DNA of 64,000 nucleotides from Melieria omissa (lineage: Eukaryota > Arthropoda > Insecta > Diptera > Ulidiidae). Location: contig OZ020269.1 of the NCBI GenBank assembly GCA_963971225.1, positions 89,734,783 to 89,798,782 of the forward strand, written 5' to 3'. The notes under the pieces are model-generated. The model saw only the letters and a program-made list of their open reading frames with translations, had not been told where the DNA came from and made no database searches. Below, piece after piece: positions 10,837-23,466 of the stretch (the stretch's first letter is position 1; each line of letters begins with the position of its first letter). A program made the position numbers and the translations under genes.

Positions 10837-12820
10837 TAGACCGATATGTTAGATGAGATGGTGCGATACTCAAGCCGCTCTCCCCTGCTCCTTCCCTGAC
10901 GACAAAGGTACCACTAAGTTGTCCGATTCCTACTAATTAGTCCCACTATGCTTGTCGATAAGAATCAGGCTGGCTAGTAGAAACGAGTCTACTAGTTTTT
11001 GTGAAGATTTTCGTAAAAAATACTTCAACAAATATTGACTCTTTCAGTACCAAACTTCAACTTTGACTGGCACGTTAGCGAATTTCTCACTCTCAGGCTG
11101 GTATTCGCATTTAATTTTTCACAGACCTTTCAACTCGCCAAATTGTTGGAATCCACTGAGAACTGCACATGGCACCGCACTACACGGAATCGCTGCACTT
11201 CACATGGCCGCATGCGAAAGAATTCGCATAAATCGTTGCACTCCATGCGAAATTGTTCAATGGGCCAAAGCAAAACAAAAACACAAATGCGAAAGAACTC
11301 GCCGGAAAATGCTTAAATCAAAGTTTCAGTACAATAAAGTGGCAACAATAACAACAACAACAATTCATAATATAAACAACAGCAACGTAAAACATGAATG
11401 AACTGTGTGTGGGAGCAATCACACGAGAGCGCGTAAAGGCATCCAAAAAAATTCCACAACAATTATACACAAATCTAGAAACGACAATAACAATTTACAT
11501 TCAATACAAAAGTAAAAAAACACTAAAAACAAAAGAGGAAAAAAAACGGCATTTCTCACTCCCGCACACAGAGCCAAGCAGTGAGCGACTGCAAGTGACC
11601 ACATGTCCAACATGGCAATTTTGTGCTTTATGGAAAGCAACAATAACAACAAAAACAACAATAAAAGCTGCAACTAAAAAAAATGAACAAATGAAATAAG
11701 TAAAATTTAATGTGAAACAATAAATTTAAATAAAAAGTGCGCAGTGTGCGCTGTGCGATGGGCGTGTGGGCCAAAAGCGCACACACACACACAGACACAC
11801 GAGTGCGCCGAGCATTTGTGGCTCTGACAGCGCGGCAGCGCATGCGCGCATACAAATTTGGTTTGTTGGCTTTGTTTGTTGTTGTTGTTGCAGTTGTGCG
11901 CGTCTGATAAATTTTTGGCCTCTAACCTGGTGTTGCCAAAAAATTTTTGTTTATTTTTTTCGGACAGTGCTGTGGATTTTTTGTGGCTGATTATGTTGTT
12001 GCTGTTTGTGTGTGATAAAATTTTGACAGGCATTTTACAGGCAACTGACAGTCAGTGGTTTTTGTTGTTGAAATGACATAAAATGATTGTAACAAACAAA
12101 AAGGAGGCCAAGAAAAATGTCATGTGGTCAGCAGGAGAAAATAATAAAAGCCAACAAAGCAACACAAAAAACAGCAACAAATAATAATAAACCAAAACAA
12201 CAACAACAACAACCTGAAGTAAAGCAGTAAAAATCGTAAACACCACAAAACGGCGCGCGTTCGCGTTTATGTCTAAAATCAACTTGGCTATTACGGTAAA
12301 TTGCAGTTAGCCGCGTTGTACCATAATTAAAAAATAAGAAATAGCAACAAAATTCGTTCGCAACAACAACAACAATGAAGCAACAATGAATGCTGCTTTA
12401 GTTTAATGTCGCGAATTTTTTTTGTGTGTTTTTGCTTTTTTGTGGTTTTGCATTTTTTACATAATTTTTGACACTAGCAACAACAATAAAAACCAACAAC
12501 GTTAACAACAGCTTAAAGTGCAAAAAGCAACAACAATATTGCACTAAAAATCAAACAATAAACAATGAAGTTCGCTTATTTCGCTGCTTGGATTGTATAA
12601 TGGAACAGAAAGAAACAAAATAACAACAAATACAACTTAAAAATCATTAACATTTAATATTAGTCATAATTTTCGAATAACAAAATTTTTAGATTTTTGC
12701 TTAGTTATAATGGATACATTTTTAGTTTAAATTACAAATTAACTACAACTTTTTATTAAATTTTTAAGCAATAAAAATGTATGAAATTTCTGCGTGATTT
12801 GATGAAGTTGGTAACCCTAC
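10837..12820. other. Non-coding (CAA)n-rich DNA
   Basis: Contains (CAA)n at 11345-11370, 12195-12215 and 12360-12375, (GTT)n near 11875-11890 and an (AC)n tract near 11780. Open frames here are driven by the repeats. I found no donor/acceptor pair joining credible coding segments. Confidence 0.45.
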
Positions 12821-12825
12821 CGAGT

Positions 12826-12915
12826 CCACATAGGTAGACCGGTAGGTAGGAGTGGCTGCCCCAAGGCGGAGGCCACTTAGACCATGAAGACCCATTGTGA
12901 TACCACAAAAAATCG
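12826..12915 (-). mobile_element. SINE 3' end fragment
   Basis: Minus strand shows TGGTATCACAATGGG...CTAAGTGG...GGGGCAGCCACT...CCTACC, matching the 3' end of the SINE family, with a CTACC-like tail. The tRNA-like head is absent. Confidence 0.55.
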
Positions 12916-12932
12916 AACATGAGTCCTCTCAC

Positions 12933-13890
12933 TCATTGAATCAGTTTTAGCTTCTCTTTCTTTTCTTCGAAGCTTAGTAGACAGCGAATAGTCTTATCGG
13001 CTGGATTCCTTAGACTATCAGAGTAGAAATTCCCCAGATAGTTCATTCCCATTCTGTATAAAGCAGGATAAATGCATAAAACGTATACTGGATCTTCTTC
13101 GTCTACCTTGTCCATACAACTGCGACGGAAGTCTTTCAAAAAAGCCCCAACCTTTCAAGTTCGTGCCAATTAAACAGTGATCCGTCAGAATATAAACCAA
13201 TCATGGTCTTATATAGTGATCTAGTTCCTATTTAGTGAGACAAGTCTTCTAGAATGCTGGAAACTTAAAGTTGGCCAAAGTTTTTGCAATAAAACCTGTG
13301 TTACCATCAGCCATTCTTAAGTTAATTTCTTCCATAGAGCTTGTTGACAATGAAGCTTGCAAGAGGGATACATACCGAGCGTAGTCATTTCTTGACGTAT
13401 CTGCTCAGTCATACCACAGACAACTCATCAAGTAGATGTCCACTCTCGTTAGACAAAAACGGCACCAACATTTCAAGCTCTGACGCGTTCTCTAAATTAC
13501 AAGCTTAATGAGTTGTTTGTGGTCGTACCTTGTCAAGCGAGCTCGTCCGCTCTATAGTTCTCTGCAATATCCCTATGTACACGTATGTCCCGGAACCCAG
13601 CATAGGAAAATGTGAAGCTATCTGAAGCTATCTCTTTGAGACATTTGTTGCATTTTTTGAGCAATCTTTGATGTTTCGGCACTGCATACAGAGTCCTAAG
13701 AGCAGATTGGCTGTATTAGGATATCACGTGTCGATATTCCGCTTTCCCTAAGTCAATTGGAAACTGCAGGGATTGCTGTGATCTCGGTCTGGAGAACATT
13801 AAAGTAATATGTCACCCGGAGCTTCAAAATTAGATTAACTTCTTTATGGTAGATACCACAACCCACCTTTCCAAGACTTAAACCTGGTAA
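12933..13890 (-). mobile_element. LINE relic, RNase H and C-terminal region
   Basis: Minus-strand frames, frequently shifted, show a RNase H-like segment near 13740-13790 (FQTEITAIPAVSNWLRESG) and, near 12940-13190, a C-terminal segment TDHCLIGTNLK...EEDPVYVLCIYPAL. This is the C-terminal Cys-containing tail of I/LOA-group elements. Many stops interrupt it. It abuts a different LINE relic in opposite orientation at about 13890. Confidence 0.5.
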
Positions 13891-15020
13891 GTCCACCATT
13901 GATCAGGTATTCACATAATGATAAATTCTGGAAAAGACCCATGAGAGTCAAATCGATGCTCACCATCTCTTTATTGAAGACAAGGCAGCATTCGGCAGTC
14001 CGATAAGGGATCGTCTATACGTCGCCTTGTCTGAAGTTGGTATCCTTGTAAAGCTTGAAAAACTTTGTAAAGTGTCGTCGAGAGATACCTCCAGTTCCGT
14101 TTAGGTTGGAAGTGATCTCTGCGACTCATTCAATAAGGTTCGCGACTTTGGTCTTTTGTCGTAGCTGATCTTTTGTAATACAACCTCTTAATTTTCATCA
14201 TGGAAAGCATTCTGCGCAACTCCGGTGTGCATCGTGATGGCGCAACCTTCACCAAGAGTGTCCAGCTCCTTGTTGTCTGATGATGAAATGTCATCGCTAC
14301 CTTTTCGACCTTTGAAAGGGAATCTGCCAAAATGGGACTCGTGGTAAATTAAAGCAAGACGTGGTGTCTACATGCAGCGACTCGCAGCGGTTATGATCTC
14401 AGGCCGATGTTGAGGCAGACAGGTATACTTTTTAAGTTATCAAGGAGTTCGTCTACCTTGGCCATAAATAGCAGTAATGATGTCAGCCTGGAGATAAAAC
14501 AAAGTATTACTCTTACCAATATGTGCTACTACGATCTCGGTAGACAACAGAGTAGTAGGGACCCCTCTCGACCGACAAAACTTGCACTCTATAGGGCACT
14601 TATTCTGCCCGTGTTCCTCTCCTCAGAAGCATGTACACTGTTGCGTAACGACAAAATGGCCCTCTTGGGGTGTTCGAGAGGGCAAAGTGCTTTACGAAAT
14701 CCTCTTCCCTGTTCGAATTGCAATGACTATTGGATACGAACGAGGAACGAACTATATGAGCTGCTTAAAGACATGAACGTAGCACAATGCATAAATATCC
14801 AGCAACTACGCTGGTTTGGCCAAGTCTCCTGTATGGACGATGATGCTATGGCGAAAAAGATGTTCGATGCGATAGTTGGAGATCGAAGGCAAAAAAGGAG
14901 ACCGTGTCTCCGGTGGAAAGACCAAGTTGAGGATCAACTGGCGAAGGTACACGCAAAGCAGAGGCGCCTGGAGAAATCTTTTGCCATAACTCATCCCGGT
15001 AACGGATTGTTATGGCCAGA
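13890..15020 (+). pseudogene. Reverse transcriptase pseudogene, RTE-like LINE
   Basis: Plus-strand frames give, in order, QIDAHHLFIEDKAAFGSP (RT motif around the first catalytic Asp; family is DFKAAFDS), RDRLYVALSEVGI, a SSWKAF-type remnant of the following motif, and a long open frame 14407-15147. That frame contains NDVSLEIKQSITLTNMCYYDLGRQ, RALILPVFLSSEACTLL, INIQQLRWFGQVSCMDDDA and RRPCLRWKDQVEDQL. These are the thumb and C-terminal signatures of the RT family widespread in insect genomes. The YADD box is lost to frameshift. The end of the 14407 frame (after about 15020) reads into an adjacent SINE, so it is not a gene. Clade is tentative. Confidence 0.65.
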
Positions 15021-15345
15021 CTCTATATGGGCCCGTTGTGATATCACAAATTTCACCCGTTTGAAATGTGTATGCAACATTGTGTTTTTTGTATATGAGT
15101 TACAACACACATTTCAAACGAATGGGGGAAGGGGACTTAAAGTTTAACGTGGAGTCCCAACGGTGGGTTTTGGCAATTTTCCTTTCACACTTGGACCTGC
15201 CAAGAATGCGATTCTTGCAATTCTTTTCTGCTACATGTGGATAGTGATAGAAGTAGACGAGTGTTTCACTAGCTTGAGCTAGGAATCAAACCTAGGACCT
15301 CTGGTATGAGAAGGTAGCACGCCACCCGTTGAACTATCGAGGCTG
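15021..15345 (-). mobile_element. tRNA-derived SINE, second copy with head
   Basis: On the minus strand the A box TAGTTCAACGG lies at 15326-15336 and a B box with one change, GGTTTGATTC, at 15283-15292. A segment with CTTCTCATACCAGAGG sits between them (anticodon-arm-like, CAT). The body includes the inverted repeat CCGTTTGAAATGTGT...ACACATTTCAAACG (15056-15120). It ends at CACAACGGGCCCATA, directly adjoining the LINE relic. Confidence 0.75.
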
Positions 15346-15347
15346 GC

Positions 15348-15560
15348 GATGAAGCTCCTCAAGATAGATGATCCCATCGGTGAAAAATATGTTCGATGTT
15401 CTAGTTGAAGGTCGACGGCGAAGAGGGATTCTGTGTCACCGGTGGAAGTACGCAGTTGAGAAGGCCTTATCATCTCTTGCTGTGATCAACTAGCGACGGT
15501 GCAAGCGAAGCCAGTCATAACCCAACTCGATAACGATTTTTTTATGGCCACTTAAACCTA
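15348..15560 (+). pseudogene. Second fragment of the RTE-like LINE
   Basis: The segment containing MFDVLVEGRRRRGILCHRW aligns with MFDAIVGDRRQKRRPCLRW of the relic at 13890-15020. It is therefore an overlapping second copy, not a continuation after SINE insertion. Frames are broken. Confidence 0.5.
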
Positions 15561-15599
15561 GAAGGGTAACTTTCGTCGATTCGATGAACACCACATATA

Positions 15600-17590
15600 T
15601 TTCTTTGAATTTCTTCTTATTCTTCGATCTGATTACTTTCTCTTATCGTGGGATCTCGGTTGGCGATGTGGTTTATTGTGCAATTTATTTACAAAAGCAT
15701 GTCTGAGTATAATTATATAATAAAGTTGGAGCTAATACAATTTTTAGTTCTTCCAAAAATCAGAGTAAAATACGACTTCGTCGATTCGACGAAGATTACC
15801 AACAAGGTGTGTAAAATATGATTATCCTTCTAGGGTTAAGTAAGTAAGTAATCCTAGGCCTGTATGATGTTCCGAATCTGCAGAGTGGCTTGTCCAGTGG
15901 AGCACTCTTGGTAGCAGGGGATTTGGGGGTTCAAACTCCCCCCAAATACAAAAATTGCTCATGCCAAACATGGTTTAAAATGGAATTGAGCTCAAAATTT
16001 TTACGCAAAACCCCCAAATTGAAATCCTATGTGCTCGTCCATTCACTTTTTTCAAAGGCAATGAATCTCCATAAAATTGTTAATTACGCATCATTACATG
16101 TGGCATGACATTTGAATAGATTCTTTCAATTCTTTTATGTTGACCAAAGTGTCCACTGATTTGCCGTTTATCCAACAATATCGGCGCCATACAACAAACA
16201 ATTGCACACTTGTTGATGCTGGCATTTTTTCCATTACATAGTTGAATTATAGTCGATCAAATTACAAGTACACAAACTTGTGGCCACAGAGGGGGAGACA
16301 ACGCGGCTACGCGACCAAAACTAACGAATTAGCAAAACATTGTAAGGCGTCACAAAACTAGTAAAAGAGTTTTTTTTCGCAAATTTTTACAAGATGCCAG
16401 TGTCATAAATTGCCAGCAGCTGCTAGAACTTGTAGGAAGGCATTTTCCGTTTTTAGCTTTAAAAACCAACATTTTTTTGGCCAAAATGCAGACTGGCTGG
16501 GGGGAAGATTGTGACGGCCCATAGTCGACACTCGGACGGTTGTTTACTGCTGGCGCATAGCCTGATTTTACAACAGTAGCACATTTAATCAAACACACAC
16601 ACACACACATGCACCACGCGTTTTTTTAGCCAAGTCACATACCAAGGCACAAGTGGAGACGGCGTTGTGCTGTGCCGTGCCGTGTATTTGCGACTGGACA
16701 TAACATTTTTCAGTTAGTTGTGCGCTGTTGTTGTTGCCGGTTTTTTGATATATTTTTGTTGTTTTTATTTTTTAATTTTTGTTGAACCGGTTAGTTTAAA
16801 GTTGGTCGACCATCCGCAGAGTCGTTAAGTGACAAACAAAAAACCCACTTGAAGAAAAATTACTTATGCGCTTTTTATTAGTACTACACACACACATTAA
16901 CTTGCCGTCGTTGTTGTTGTTGTTGTCAACTGTCAATGTTCAGTTGCTGGCCATTTGTTCATGCGTTCATAACTACTGCCGGACGAATTACATGTTTATA
17001 GGGTCACACAGTCAGTTGATACACATAAATGCGACAAATTGTTGTTGCGTTTATACATTTTTCATTGCTGCTTAGAATAGTTGGCGTTGTTGTTGTTGTT
17101 GTTGCTGCTAGTGGCAGTACAAACATTTTAATGTCAATTCCTGCGAAAATAACCGTTTTTGGCGGCACATATAGTTTGTTATTGATGTAACGGTACCGAG
17201 ATTCTATTTCAGATATAATTTCAGTTAATTTCGCTGCATTCGTTTGGCTGTTGCTGTCAGTGTGTATGTATGTGTGTGTGAGTCTGACAATGCGGAAGTA
17301 ACGGACGGATGTGTGCTGTGGCGGCGCGCTTGAAAGCGAGTACCAGCAGCCCGACCAGCCATAAATGTGGGTTAACTGTGACTGCCTTTAAATATGGGAC
17401 ACTGGATGGAAAATTTTCGTGAGTACTTTACTTTCGAAGTGATTTACGAATAAATTTGTGAAGTTATTAAAAGCAGGAAATGTCGTTTTGCTTGGAGTTG
17501 CGAGAAAAAAAAAACTATTTTTTAGAAAAAGTGCTGAAAAGTGCAGTGATTTTAGGTCTATAAAAAATTATTCAATTAATTAATTAAGTT
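15600..17590. other. Non-coding DNA with (GTT)n and (AC)n
   Basis: Holds a repeat fragment at about 15885-15985 (see that entry), (AC)n at 16590-16605, and (GTT)n at 16905-16925 and 17080-17105. An ATG at 17395 followed by a good donor GTGAGT (about 17418) could be a tiny first exon (MGHWMENF), but no partner exon is identifiable. Confidence 0.4.
15885..15985. repeat. Interspersed repeat with GGGGTTCAAAC core, fragment
   Basis: The core GGGGGTTCAAACTCCCCCC is nearly palindromic and followed by AAATACAAAAATTGCT. It is shared with 21634-21720 and, more loosely, with 19770-19812, 31328-31484 and 36312-36366. The latter two keep GTGTGCCACT ends, suggesting a small inverted-repeat DNA element family. 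Confidence 0.5.
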
Positions 17591-17599
17591 TTAAGAGTT

Positions 17600-17960
17600 A
17601 ACAGCAGAATCGGTGCAAATTGAGCTCTGGATATTTGTCTATTAAACATATGGAATTTTTGTAAAACTTGTACACATTTTCTTTTTGACGTGTAAGGTCT
17701 GAATCTGTAATAACGAAAAGATTAGTTCGAAAAGAAAAGAATTAAAACAAAAGTTTAAAAATTTGAAGAATCTGTTAAACATTAGACTCGGTGGAACCTG
17801 AGTTCTGGGTACTTGTCTATTAGAAATATGGAACTTTTGGGAAATCTTTCTGATTTATAAGCTTTACATCTGCAATCTCAAAGAGATCTGCTTGGAAAGA
17901 AAAGAATTTAAAAACATTTAAACTTGGAAGAAATTGTCTCTGTGACTGTATGATGTTAAA
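17600..17960. repeat. Two-copy direct duplication, period about 183 bp
   Basis: TTGAGCTCTGGATATTTGTC... at 17617 recurs as CTGAGTTCTGGGTACTTGTC... at 17800, each followed by a TATTA.A.ATATGGAA.TTTTG block and further shared sequence. Confidence 0.55.
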
Positions 17961-18329
17961 AAATTTTTTGAAAAAATCGAAACTTTTTTTTATAACAACA
18001 ATAACCATTTTCAAAGTTTTGTGGATCTTCTCTAAAAATTTCAACACAATATCTCAACTCCAAGTTTGAAGCACTTCAGTTCAGAAAATACAATTTTTGT
18101 ATTTCTTTTAAGGACGCATGAAATAATTACAAACTTTAAAGTAGAAAATTGTACCTATTTAATAAAAAAAACAAATTCTCTAAGCCTCAATAGAAGCTTG
18201 TTTGTTTCTCCGTTCACATCACCATTAACCCTTATCTGTATTGCATTTAAAAATCATTGAAATCTGAATCTTACTGTACACCGCTCGGTATTCAATAAAT
18301 TGTTTCACTCAGTTTTAATTTAAAATAAC

Positions 18330-18660
18330 ACTACTCAACAAAAATTGGGTTCATCAATTTTCTATTTTGAACTTTCAGGACCAAAATATGTCAGGTATGC
18401 GAAACATAAATGTTTTGGATCTCAGTCTGTAGATTCATACATTTAAAATTTTTTCTCTTTCAAAGTTCTGAAAGTTCAAAGTAGAAAAGTTAGTTAAAAG
18501 GAGACAATTTTTCTCTTTCATTTGATACCCATATCTTCATCATTGCACCATCGAAAATATTTAAAAAAATATTTTAAATGTTTATATCCTTAAAATTTTA
18601 AAGTCCTTTAAGAAGGTTTTTGGGTCAGAAAATGAAAAACTGACTATGCTCGGATATTAT
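18330..18660. repeat. Interspersed AT-rich repeat, copy related to 51226-51800
   Basis: Shared blocks include GAACTTTCAG.ACCAAAATATG and CATTTGATA.CCATATC.TCATCA, in the same order as in the Idgf intron. Class unknown. Confidence 0.5.
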
Positions 18661-20550
18661 AAATGGCCTCTAGTTTCACGTCTGTATCAACATTTGGATG
18701 GATCTCGGAAAAATACAAAACTTTTTTCGCACGGTGCTTTAAATGAAAAGTTGGTGTTTCACTCAGTTTCCATTGATGTTAGGCTTAAAATATCTACAAA
18801 CTTACCACAGACAGTAAAGCGATATTCGGAACGATTTAGGAACTATTAGCATTTAAACGTTCGAAGACTTAAGCGACGAACTTGACTAAAATGAGCAAAC
18901 TTCAAAGTCGGTTTTCTCTTAAACTAGAGCCAATCCAGCCAAGCGGCTGGTGGATCTCAACTCAGTATACCTATGAAAACTTGCTCTGTAAGTTCCCCCC
19001 ATGTCTGAATTTTCGACTTGCACAGTGTAATTATTTACGGACCTTCAGAAAACTTGCACTTTTATAAATATTTTATAAGAATTTTTTAATGAAAAATATT
19101 AAACTTTAAAATTATACTGATGACATTTTGATTGAAAGCATTCACATAATGCTGCTTCCGACAGTGACCTGTCTGACCTGTGACCTGTATTTGGCATCCA
19201 CACAAGGTTGGGACAAGGACTTTTTCCAGGAACCGAAAATAACAGTTATTTCTGAAAATATATTTGGAAAAATTACCATGAGGGAAACGTCATAAAACTA
19301 AATGAGATATACCAATACATTTCTCTTGGCACCGAGAACCAAACTTGGCAATACATTTTTATTTTGTGATTTTTATGGAAAAGTTAAAAAATTAGAATTA
19401 TATTTTGTTTATATTTTGAAAATCCTTTAACAACAATAATTTGTTTCCATATACCTCCACAAATAGCAGTTTTATTGGATTTTTGTTTTAGTTGTCCCAT
19501 GATTTAGAACAACGAAATTGAGGATAAATTGAGAAAATGTCTTAATTGCGCAATTTAGCCGGCTGCCTCAATAAGGTAAGCAGTGTTCAGTTTTTTAGAA
19601 GTCCTGCCCAAATACTCCCGGAATAGGAGAAAATATTCGAATGCTTGGAACGACACTTTCGTTTGCCGTTTCGTTTCGTTTTGTAGATTGTAATCTATAC
19701 CATCCCTTCCCTAAAAACCATAAAACTGTTCTCTGAGTAAAAGTCTGAGAAGTTCTTAGCGAGCTTATCAGCTTACAGGGGCACGCAAGAGGGGGTTTTG
19801 GGGTCCAAACCGCAAATATATGTTTATTACAAAATGTTTGGGTGACAAAAATGGTTGGTTGGTGTGGTTGGTTGGTGGTTGTGGTGGCTGCCCCTGTATG
19901 AGACACACTTAGGCTTACATGATCCGTTGTGATAAAAATTGTATTTGCCTTAAAAGTTGTGTGTGCGCCATTGCACTTTTTTATATGTGCTAACATTACT
20001 GTTCAGGTGGCCGTTAATTGAACAGCATACAGGGCTAAAACAACCCTTTAAGAAACTCTCTTTTACAGGTACCCCTCATCCCACCAAAAGATGTTATCCG
20101 GGAACCAGCTTTTAGTGCCAGCTTTTGGTTTGAAAATGTGCCTACCTTTGCAATTTGCCGCTAAGTTTATAAACCCCAATAAGTAATGGTTATTTATGTA
20201 AAAACTGAATCGATTCAGTTGTCTTTGTGCATGAATCCATGCATTGATCGGCTAGAACACTCAATAAGTTTAAAGCGTTGAGTTGCCTTAGCAATGAAAA
20301 GTTGTTAAAAATTCAACTGGTATCCATATTAATTAAGGGTTGATAACCCTGAGCTAATTGCAAAACTTTTGTGCATAACGCCTAAACTAATCAAAATAGC
20401 ATCAAATCAAAAATGACCGCATATTGAAAGAAATAAAGTAAAAATAAAAAACAAAAAATTAGGCAACCTTTCGTGCGATCTGCTGTGTTCCCAATTGCGT
20501 ATCCAAGCGTCCACTGAACCGTCCATCCATTCATCCATACATCCATCCAT
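18661..20550. other. AT-rich, no gene recognised
   Basis: Only short unsupported frames. It includes a SINE tail fragment (19846-19945) and a short GGGTTGATAACCC hairpin near 20338. Confidence 0.4.
19846..19945 (-). mobile_element. SINE 3' end fragment with (CCAA)n tail
   Basis: Minus strand: CAACGGATCATGTAAGCCTA, AGTGTGTCTCATACAGGGGC, AGCCACCACAACC, then repeated CCAAC units. It matches the 3' end at 37593-37660 and shows the tail is a short tetranucleotide-like repeat. Confidence 0.65.
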
Positions 20551-22480
20551 CTATTCAGCCGTAAACGCTGCCAAACATTACGGTAACAAAAAAACTAAAA
20601 TAGCCACAAAAACTTACAACAACTATATGGCAAAATAAAAAGTAAGTGCAAAATAGAAATAAAATATAAAAGAAGAAGAAGCAACAGCAACAGAAGCAGC
20701 CGTTGAAGCATCGAAAGAGGCGAACAGAAATTGCAGCGCACAAAAAGGTAATTAACATATAATAAACACGTACATGCAATTGCATGCAATGCGGCGAAAA
20801 ATGGCAACAGTCACTATAACAACAACAACACAATGACAACAAAAAATAGCAACGATAAAACCAAATAACGGTGGCAACTTTGCTGCCATTAAGCGTTCAA
20901 ATCAAACAACATTCCCTGCCCCTACGAATTCCTCCTCATAAAAAAAAACCAACCAAAATCCCAGCAATTCGCGTAAAGTGGCAAATGCAATTGCAGTCTG
21001 TTTTTTTGTTATCTTTCGTTTTAGTTATTTTTATTTTAATGTTTTTTTATGCCGAATCTGCTGCTGCTGAACACTGCTGAAACCAAAGATGATGGACTCG
21101 ATTTCAAATGCGCAACTCATGTCATTCATTCATTCCGGCGCGCATGTGCTCATTCATGCACTCAGCCGAGTGATGTGATTCGTCGGTTACATCAGTCGCG
21201 AGAAAAATTGCGGGCAGCAAGCACTGGCACTGGGCGGGCGCTATATGGAAAGGCCGCTCGGCAGTGGATAGACTTAAGCCACAGCCAGACAGACAGACGA
21301 ACGAACGAACGAACGGCGGAGATGTGAACCAATTTGTGGCATCAATCTCAGGCATCGTGGCGCGCAAATGAAGTGGCAGCTGTAATGTGTCGTCAGGCAG
21401 ACAGACAGACATGCGCGACATAATTTACATGTCAAAAATATGCAAAAGACGTCAAGTTAAAGACGATGGTGAGAAAACTGTGTATGTGTGTGTGTGAAAA
21501 GGGCAAAGGACGCAAAGTGTTGGTTAGAGTTGTGGTGGATTTGGTGGGTAAAAATGGACGTGCCAGATGCATGTCGAATAAATATTTTAGCAGTAAAAAA
21601 GTTGTAAGTTTGGATTAAGAATTTCATACCAAGTCCAGCGGTGCACACAGGAGGGAGTTTTGGGTGTTCAAACCTCCCCAAATAAAAAAATTGCTGGTGT
21701 TCAAAACGGTTTAGGCTCAAAAGATAACCCCAAACCCCCAGCCCATCGGTCCACCGTCCCTCCGTAAAATTAAATCCTCTTTGTGCCACTGACCAGGTCT
21801 TTGTTTGAAATGCAGCAGATGGAAGCAATGACCAATGAAAGCGTTTCAATGCAATTTTAGTCATTACCTGAAACATATTTGTCTCTTGTAAGAAATTCTC
21901 ATAGGAACTTTTTAATTAAAAAAATCAAAATTAATTCAGTTTTTAAACATAAAAAGTATCTAACACATCGCTTTAAATCTAATTCTTGAAAGTAAAATAA
22001 ACGATATAAAATATCGGACAGTCTTCTTATGACAAACAGAATGACGAGTACACAAAACTATTGGACAAAAGTATGTCATGTTTGATACAAAATTTGTTTT
22101 TAAAAGCTTAAGAAAATCTAACAAATACCACACAAAAATGTTACCTTAAAAATTGCAAAAGTTCATCAAAAAAATTGATTGAACTCATAAAATGTTGTCT
22201 GTGTTTTGTGGTTGGGAACTTTCAAGCCTATAACTGTTGGCAGTAAAAACTGTTTGAAATACAACATAAGCACTGAACATTTCAAAAGAGTGTGACCAGG
22301 TCTCAGGTGATCCCTGATCCAAGTTCCGCATTGTGATCATTTCAAAGGTTTATTTCTTCGAGCTAGAACTTCTCCTCGTTTTTCCTATTTTGGGTTTTAA
22401 ATACTTAAGACAACTTGGCTCATTGCGCTCCAGAGTTTTTGAGAGATACACGATATAAGATACGTTATTCACATATATGG
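20551..22480. other. Non-coding DNA with simple repeats
   Basis: Contains (CAA)n near 20820, degenerate (GACA)n/(GAAC)n at 21285-21420, (TG)n near 21482-21495 and a copy of the GGGGTTCAAAC repeat at about 21634-21720. No exon structure was found. Confidence 0.4.
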
Positions 22481-22489
22481 GTTATGGGT

Positions 22490-22725
22490 TCATCCAGGAG
22501 TTGTGAGCTGAGATGGGCCGGACATATCATCAGAGCCGAGAAGACCTACCCGCAGCTTCAAATATCTTTTTTACAAATGTTATAACACACGTTTTAAACT
22601 ACGTCTCAAGCTACAACGGACTGATGAAGCTGTCCAGTATGCCATGGAGATTCTATGTGCGAGATAGAGAGAACTGGAGGTCACTTTAACAGTAGACGTA
22701 GGTGGTTGTGCCCGGAATGATGATG
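22490..22725 (+). pseudogene. LINE 3' fragment
   Basis: Plus-strand frames read ELRWAGHIIRAEKTYP and later VRDRENWRSL, the usual end of RTE-like LINE proteins, followed by a GATGATGATGATAA tail at about 22717. It is heavily broken. Confidence 0.5.
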
Positions 22726-23464
22726 ATAAATTAGTGTCTGCCCGAAACAAACAAACTTGACGACTTGATGAAGCGTAAAGTGTATGTAAACATGTCAGAC
22801 ACGTTAGAAACTTTTATCCTAGAGGACTCAGGCATTCTTGAAGAGCCAGCCAGTGGTCTGGGCATTGTATCGTTGTCAGTTGCAAAGCTCCAGCAAGTAT
22901 TCTCAGGATTCATAGATTATCTTATGAACCCATATCAATAACACAGTGTCCACTAATTTTCCATGGCGAGTTAGTTTTTTTTAGTTAGGGGATTGAAAAT
23001 CTTCAGGAAGATACTCGATTCGATTTACGATTTCAACTTACAGTTAGAAATTTGCCGAAACATACCACTTTTTCGAACACATTCTCGTCAAAACTGAATA
23101 CAGAATTTCAGAATAAATGGAGTTTTCTTTATGGAAAGAGTGGACCTAGTATTCAACAATTGCTGTAGCCGGTTCTACTTAAAGGTTTCAATGTTCGCTC
23201 GGATTATGTTGTCAGAATCATTAGTACAAGTGCAATATTGAAGTTAACGTTACACACACAATTTTGTAAAACAAAAACACGCAACGAGGTCTGTCAGACT
23301 GGAATATAAATCTTTCTTTTTAAAATAAATTTTTCGGGATATTAAAATAATTTTAATTTATGTAGTTAAGTTGACTAAAATAAAGTAAATCAAGTTAAAC
23401 AACAAGAAGAAATCCTTTTTTATATTTTTAAACATTTTTTTTTCAGTAAATAAATAAGCTAGTT
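22726..23464. other. AT-rich spacer, nothing recognised
   Basis: No supported open frame or repeat boundary. Confidence 0.35.
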
Positions 23465-23466
23465 TA

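Noticed and set aside
12565..12600. ATG with a short hydrophobic peptide (MKFAYFAAWIV)
   Set aside because: Stops after 11 codons, with only a weak possible donor and no partner exon.
14407..15147. A 246-codon open frame starting with ATG
   Set aside because: It is a decayed reverse transcriptase C-terminus whose last part reads into an adjacent SINE. Upstream RT motifs are frameshifted, so it is not a host gene.
17395..17423. Tiny first exon MGHWMENF with donor GTGAGT
   Set aside because: A good donor alone is not enough. No promoter and no downstream partner exon could be identified.
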